Assembly (NCBI RefSeq): GCF_037975245.1
Contig: NC_092563.1
Span: 16,901,094 to 16,913,093 of the forward strand
DNA length: 12,000 bases
From: Apostichopus japonicus
Lineage: Eukaryota; Echinodermata; Holothuroidea; Aspidochirotida; Stichopodidae
Direction: 5' to 3'
The notes under the pieces are model-generated. The model saw only the letters and a list, made by a program, of their open reading frames with translations. It made no database searches and was not told where the DNA came from. A program made the position numbers and the translations under genes. Below are positions 8,178 through 12,000 of this stretch, piece after piece (the first letter of the stretch is position 1; each line of letters begins with the position of its first letter).

Positions 8178-9206
8178 TATGGTTGTTGAGTATGTAATAA
8201 ACAAATATAAATTATGTAGGCCCTACGGCCTAACTGTCTTTTAGGATATGTTCCCGTTGGTCGATATTTGGTGGTTGTGAGGTTTATTTTAATTTTTGTG
8301 TACAGTGGTACTTCGAATGACTGTCCATTATTAGGCTCACTTTTTTTGTCTGTTCGGGTCACAGTGAGCTGGTCTGAGCTGTATGTATAGGCCTACTACT
8401 TACTTCTACTACCGACCACATGCACACCGATCCATCCATCTCTCAACTTATAACCAAACATGGATTTATTGTTCCATAAATCTATTGACATGGTTGCTCA
8501 ACGGTTGTTAATGATATCAATCTTTACGGAAATGATTCCTGATATCGGTGTTTTTGTTGACTTACGGTTATTAATATTAAATTGTACCACCAAATCCATT
8601 GTATCAAATACATAATGTATTTCTCTTCGGATCATTATCAAAATTATTTACGGCTGTTAAATTTACTGTAAGACAATTGCGCTAGCATAACCTACTGGTA
8701 AGATGGAGATGGTTGCCTAGACAAATGTAATGAACACCTAGATGGTACCCCAATGTACGTGGGATAGAATGATGTTGTAGTGTGCTTATAGGCAGCCCAC
8801 TGCAGGGAGATGTTATCTGGTGGCAGCATACAACTACAGGTTTAACTTATGCTTTCCTAATGGATATACTCAACCATATGGAGAAAGGCAATTACCAATT
8901 GATTAGACTAACAAGTAATTGTACCTTGTTCAATGCTTTCTCTGAGGAATTTGATTCATGACAATCTCATTCACACCTAGGTTAACTTATAACTACGTTA
9001 GCAAATACATTTTGCAGAATGATGATTTGTACAGTAGGTTTATGATCATGTATTTTTAGATCCTCCTGCAATCATGAACTCGCGAAGAAGCCTCATTGGA
9101 TTATCAAAACCGCAAGCTGACCGAGGTCAGTCTCTTACATTCATATTTAACGTCCATGAGTATGAATTTTCAATTGTCAACAACTCTGTAACTGGACAAC
9201 ATACAT
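8178..9206. other. non-coding region with one weak candidate exon
   Basis: No gene is recognised. TAGGCC-CTAC-GGCCTA at 8217-8232 and TAGGCCTA at 8388-8395 are short inverted repeats. A weak candidate exon lies at 9060-9125: it follows TATTTTTAG, stays open in the frame reading PPAIMNSRRSLIGLSKPQAD, and ends at CGAG|GTCAGT. Its entry and exit phases (1 and 1) are compatible with the donor at 8022, but the peptide matches nothing I know and such splice words arise often by chance. Confidence 0.35.
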
Positions 9207-9279
9207 TAATCTTGGAGTGACTCGAACGGGGGACCTCATGATTGGAAGGCATCGGCGTTAACCACTGAGCTAGCACTTT
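9207..9279 (-). mobile_element. tRNA-derived SINE head or tRNA pseudogene
   Basis: On the minus strand the segment reads GTGCTAGCTCAGTGGTTAAC, then CGATGCCTTCCAATCATGAG, then GTTCGAGTCAC. TAGCTCAGTGG fits the polymerase III A box and GTTCGAGTC the B box, at tRNA-like spacing, with a CTTCCAA anticodon-type loop (TCC, glycine-like). Acceptor and T stems do not pair well, so it is not a working tRNA. This pattern is typical of tRNA-derived short interspersed elements. The 3' body would extend leftward on the plus coordinates towards about 9126, but its end was not found. Confidence 0.55.
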
Positions 9280-10466
9280 TATTATACAACATCATTCATA
9301 TTTTAACTGAGTGAACTCATCAGACTTGCCTCAAATAACATGTTGCTTTTCAATTTCAGCTAAATGTTGATATTGGAGGTCACCAAAATAGTGAAGATGT
9401 AATTAATGTACAAGCACTTGCCGTTTAAAAAAGAAAATTCCCTACACAAACTGAAATGTAGCTAATATGATTCTGCTATTTCTACAATGTCAAAATTACT
9501 TAGCTGATGAAAAATGCCAGCTGGAAATTGCAACAAATTGTTTGGACATGCATGATTCTTGTAGTATTTGGTGTACTAGACGCCAAAGAATAAATATCTT
9601 GTTTCTTCATGCACATCCTGAATCTGATGATTTTTCATTTCATTTATTTCATTTATTTAGCTTCATGCTCACAGAATCTACGGTATAAGGAGATGCTCAC
9701 ATGTAAATAAGCAACCAGGCATGACCGTTGAAATTGGGGAGGTCTTAAGAAACGCACCAAACATGCCAAAGGAACTAACCATGGGGAAAAGGTTTGTGAC
9801 AAAAAAAAACCCTTTTCAACAGTGTAATAAATTAATATGTCAGATCAATGCTTCCTATTTAATAAAAATATCATGGAGCTGTGCTTTAAATATGATATGT
9901 GCATGGTTGTTATTAAGAATGCATAGGTATTATGCGATACTTTATTAATTGAGTAAGATATCTGAATGAAGTACATATGATATATTATATTTCATGTTTT
10001 TTTGCTGAACAAACAGATTTATGAACTTGCAGATACCCAATACCATATAGCGACCCCAAGATTTGTCATAATATAATTTCAAGCTTGCATATGTCAAAAT
10101 ACTAAATAAATGCAGTGAGGTTTGCAGGGATGTCAAACTTGAACTGTACTACCTGGGTGCTGTGATATAACATTAGCATCTACTTCTTAAGGGTGCGTGT
10201 GTGTGAGGGGTGGGGGCGGTTGCCTTCTTTACTCTGACTCAGTAGGAGGTTAAAAGAGTTCTAAAGGTTTGAAAGACTAAAACATAGCATTGTAAGAAAT
10301 ACTAAACGACATATCACCCAAAACAAATAAAAATAAATTGACAGATTTCATACATAGGTTTTTGAATATTTAGTATGCCCCTTTGTCTTTGACATAGGTA
10401 AAAGGCCATGTGGGAACAAGAGAACGTGTTTCCCACTTTATACTGTTTTAGTTGAACAGTGCTTAC
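9280..10466. other. non-coding region, no gene recognised
   Basis: A good-looking acceptor (TTGCTTTTCAATTTCAG) ends at 9359. The exon it would open is LNVDIGGHQNSEDVIN.. in phase 0 with a stop near 9428, which is too short to interpret. Two open frames of about 75 codons at 9467-9948 show no domain or signal peptide. A G-rich run (GAGGGGTGGGGGCGG) lies near 10206-10220. Nothing else is supported. Confidence 0.4.
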
Positions 10467-10522
10467 TATGTATATATATGTGTATATATATATATGGGTA
10501 TATATATGTGTATATATATATA

Positions 10523-10570
<48 letters not shown>

Positions 10571-10619
10571 ATATATATATATATATATTTAATATATAAA
10601 TATATATTTATATATATAA
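10467..10619. repeat. (TA)n-rich microsatellite with TG and TTAA interruptions
   Basis: About 150 bases of TATATA with early TGTG and GGG interruptions and later TTTAATATA interruptions. It is almost self-complementary and can extrude a cruciform. It ends about 230 bp upstream of the TATA box at 10848. Confidence 0.95.
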
Positions 10620-10676
10620 CGCATGTTCATAGCTGGAATCCTTACACCTGACTCAAAACACGGATGTGTTGGGCAT

Positions 10677-10716
10677 AACTGCACGTAATTGCCCGTAATT
10701 GCACCGCATTGCAGTT
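10677..10716 (+). promoter_or_regulatory. three 10-bp direct repeats framed by an inverted 7-mer
   Basis: AACTGCA (10677-10683) and TGCAGTT (10710-10716) are exact inverted copies. Between them lie CGTAATTGCC, CGTAATTGCA and CCGCATTGCA, three 10-base units in perfect phase, one helical turn each. ATTGC is a C/EBP-type half site (general knowledge). Position about 170 bp before the predicted transcription start suggests an upstream control element; no direct evidence. Confidence 0.4.
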
Positions 10717-10756
10717 TAACATTTTATGTTATATATACTCTTTACGCCTTTTGATT

Positions 10757-10799
10757 CCTTTGAATATTGACTTATATTATTTTCGCCTTGCATCAAAGG
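10757..10799 (+). promoter_or_regulatory. two TCF/LEF-like words in opposite orientation
   Basis: CCTTTGAA at 10757-10764 and ATCAAAGG at 10792-10799 (CCTTTGAT on the other strand) both fit the TCF/LEF consensus. They are 35 bases apart and lie 49-91 bp upstream of the TATA box. Short words like these occur by chance in AT-rich DNA. Confidence 0.3.
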
Positions 10800-10847
10800 G
10801 TTTGACAGTAAACTGAATGAATAGCATAGTCTGTCTACTACATAGGC

Positions 10848-10855
10848 TATATAAA
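10848..10855 (+). promoter_or_regulatory. TATA box of the signal-peptide exon
   Basis: TATATAAA at 10848-10855. An initiator-like TTCAAAC places a start near A10879, 31 bases downstream, the standard distance, leaving a leader of about 17 bases before the ATG at 10896. The agreement of TATA, start, ATG and downstream donor supports a genuine compact promoter. Confidence 0.65.
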
Positions 10856-10895
10856 TCCAGATCGAAGCTTAACCGTTCAAACGAAGGAGACCAAA

Positions 10896-10962
10896 ATGGA
10901 AAGGAACATTTTACGTCTGACAATTATAATGACTCTATGGCTTTACCATAAACCTGTATTTG
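10896..10962 (+). CDS. first coding exon of a secreted or membrane protein (signal peptide)
   Basis: The ATG at 10896, in AAAATGG context, opens 22 codons: MERNILRLTIIMTLWLY, then HKPVF, plus one base of the next codon. This has the shape of a signal peptide: a short basic start (R3, R7), a hydrophobic core of about ten residues (LTIIMTLWLY) and a more polar end. The exon stops at TTTG|GTAAGTAT, a near-perfect donor, in phase 1. Phase 1 after a signal peptide is the usual arrangement for extracellular modular proteins (Ig, EGF, CUB and similar domains), but which domain follows cannot be known here. A TATA box sits 48 bases upstream. No convincing second exon was found before 12000. The protein family is not recognised. 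Confidence 0.6.
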
Positions 10963-12000
10963 GTAAGTATAATCATTATTCTTTTCTATATTTCTTACAA
11001 GATATATCATTAAATATGAGTTTATTATACTGATAGATCCGTGATGTACAAATCAGCCTACATCCAATTTTTAACAGTAACTTCAAACTAATATACGGCA
11101 TAATCGTTGGGGACTTGAAAGAAAAAAAAGAAACATGTGGTTTGTAAGCCAGAGGTGGAGAGAGAAACTGTGGTTTATAAGAGCTGGTGTCCACAACTTT
11201 ACTTAATATAAGAAACTGCATTGGTTTCCCACAATATGTCAACATGTAAACATGCATGAATGTGAACATTTCATCATGAATATGATCATGTATTTCGACT
11301 CATTTGAATAGACTTGGTGTCATTCCACAATTTAGACCCGTCTAAAAGGTTTAAGGACTGACACAAACACAGCCCCCTCTCTCTCTCTTTCTATCTCTGC
11401 AATTAATCTGAAACTTTAACGATTTGCATTTTCATATTTTTAAGTTAGAATGGTAATAGCAATGTTGACCCAGAAACCAATGCCATCCGTCGGTCATGTT
11501 AAAAGAGCAACAATATTAGATTCAGCATTTGTTTAAAAAAAAACATCTCCAAATATACAGAAAATACAGATTGTAATCGATATGGAAAGAATGGAACGCA
11601 TATGGTTCGATAATGTCAGACTTAGACTTGTTGAAAGTCTTCAGCCGTAGCCTAACAATTGTTCTTGTATAGCCTAACAATTGTTCTTGTGTAGCCTAAC
11701 AATTGTTCTTGTATAGCCTAACAATTGTTCTTGTATAGCCGTTTTGGGTTAGGTTCTTTCTTCTTTTTTTCTTGTTGTTGCATGTTTGCATTTGTCGTCA
11801 TAATGTTTGATTACTGAAATTAAAAGAATATGACATAAACAAACTATATGTGTAATTCATCAAGACTGAAGGTGAACAAGGCATTTGTTTATACACATTC
11901 GTTGGTGAAAATAATAAAATTATTCAAAAATTACTGACGATTAGTATGGGGACTTTCACCTCTCATATCTCAAACTTTTATTTGTCGAAACAATACCAGT
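10963..12000 (+). other. first intron of the signal-peptide gene, incomplete
   Basis: Begins with GTAAGTAT. AT-rich, with a pyrimidine tract at 11372-11399 (CCCCCTCTCTCTCTCTTTC) that has no AG close behind it, the 22-bp repeat at 11648-11735, and a T-rich run at 11758-11778. No exon with both consensus ends was identified, so the intron probably continues past the window. Confidence 0.45.
11648..11735. repeat. four tandem 22-bp units containing the palindrome AACAATTGTT
   Basis: Units at 11648-11669, 11670-11691, 11692-11713 and 11714-11735 read TAGCCTAACAATTGTTCTTG plus TA or TG. They are identical except for one base (G for A at 11691). A partial fifth unit (TAGCC) starts at 11736. Each unit carries the 10-bp palindrome AACAATTGTT, which contains two opposed AACAAT words of Sox type and a CAATTG (CANNTG) core. 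High identity means recent origin. Confidence 0.95.

Noticed and set aside
9213-9279. Functional tRNA gene
   Set aside because: Acceptor and T stems do not pair, so only the promoter boxes and part of the anticodon arm remain.
9467-9948. Two plus-strand open frames of about 75 codons
   Set aside because: No domain, no signal peptide, no consistent splice signals and codon content like the surrounding AT-rich DNA.
11360-11410. Pyrimidine tract as a splice acceptor for exon 2 of the secreted gene
   Set aside because: No AG follows within a usable distance, and the frames beyond it close quickly.

Overview
The window looks like nuclear DNA from an animal, most likely a marine invertebrate deuterostome such as an echinoderm. 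The reasons are a TRIM-type RING/B-box gene with a beta-propeller-like tail, exon-intron signals of animal type, long AT-rich non-coding stretches, abundant microsatellites and decayed repeats, and recurrent TAGGCCTA-like words. Species is an inference; nothing in the sequence fixes it. There is no bacterial-style operon, CRISPR array, rRNA or intact transposase.

Layout. (1) 1-1841, minus strand: a long intronless coding stretch, cut by the window's left edge, encoding at least 613 residues of a TRIM E3 ubiquitin ligase (RING, two B-boxes, coiled coil, start of an NHL-like propeller). (2) 1842-2719: its upstream flank. (3) 2720-3809: an uninterrupted (AAGG)n array of about 272 units, followed by a CA-rich tract to about 3960. 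(4) 4311-4474: a small inverted-repeat element with four 22-bp tandem units inside it. (5) 4523-5240: two diverged tandem copies of a ~350-bp repeat ending in a G/C-rich hairpin and a C11 run. (6) About 5330-6420: a degenerate array with a ~245-255 bp period, at least four units. (7) 6421-7777: AT-rich DNA without a recognisable gene. (8) About 7778-8022, plus strand: a broken helix-turn-helix coding fragment, probably from a transposon-derived gene, ending at a consensus splice donor. (9) 8023-10466: mostly featureless, with a tRNA-derived SINE-like head near 9207-9279. (10) 10467-10619: a (TA)n tract. (11) 10677-10962: a compact promoter (three 10-bp repeats, two TCF/LEF-like words, a TATA box) leading into a signal-peptide first exon that ends at a consensus donor. 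(12) 10963-12000: its first intron, containing a 22-bp x4 tandem repeat built on the palindrome AACAATTGTT.

The two best-supported genes are the partial TRIM ligase and the first exon of a secreted or membrane protein at the right end. They lie about 9 kb apart, transcribed away from each other, with repeats and one transposon relic between them. Nothing shows that they work together. I found no convincing new multi-gene system. The most notable structures are the perfect 1.09-kb tetranucleotide array, the inverted-repeat element with its phased 22-bp units, and the intronic palindromic 22-bp repeat.
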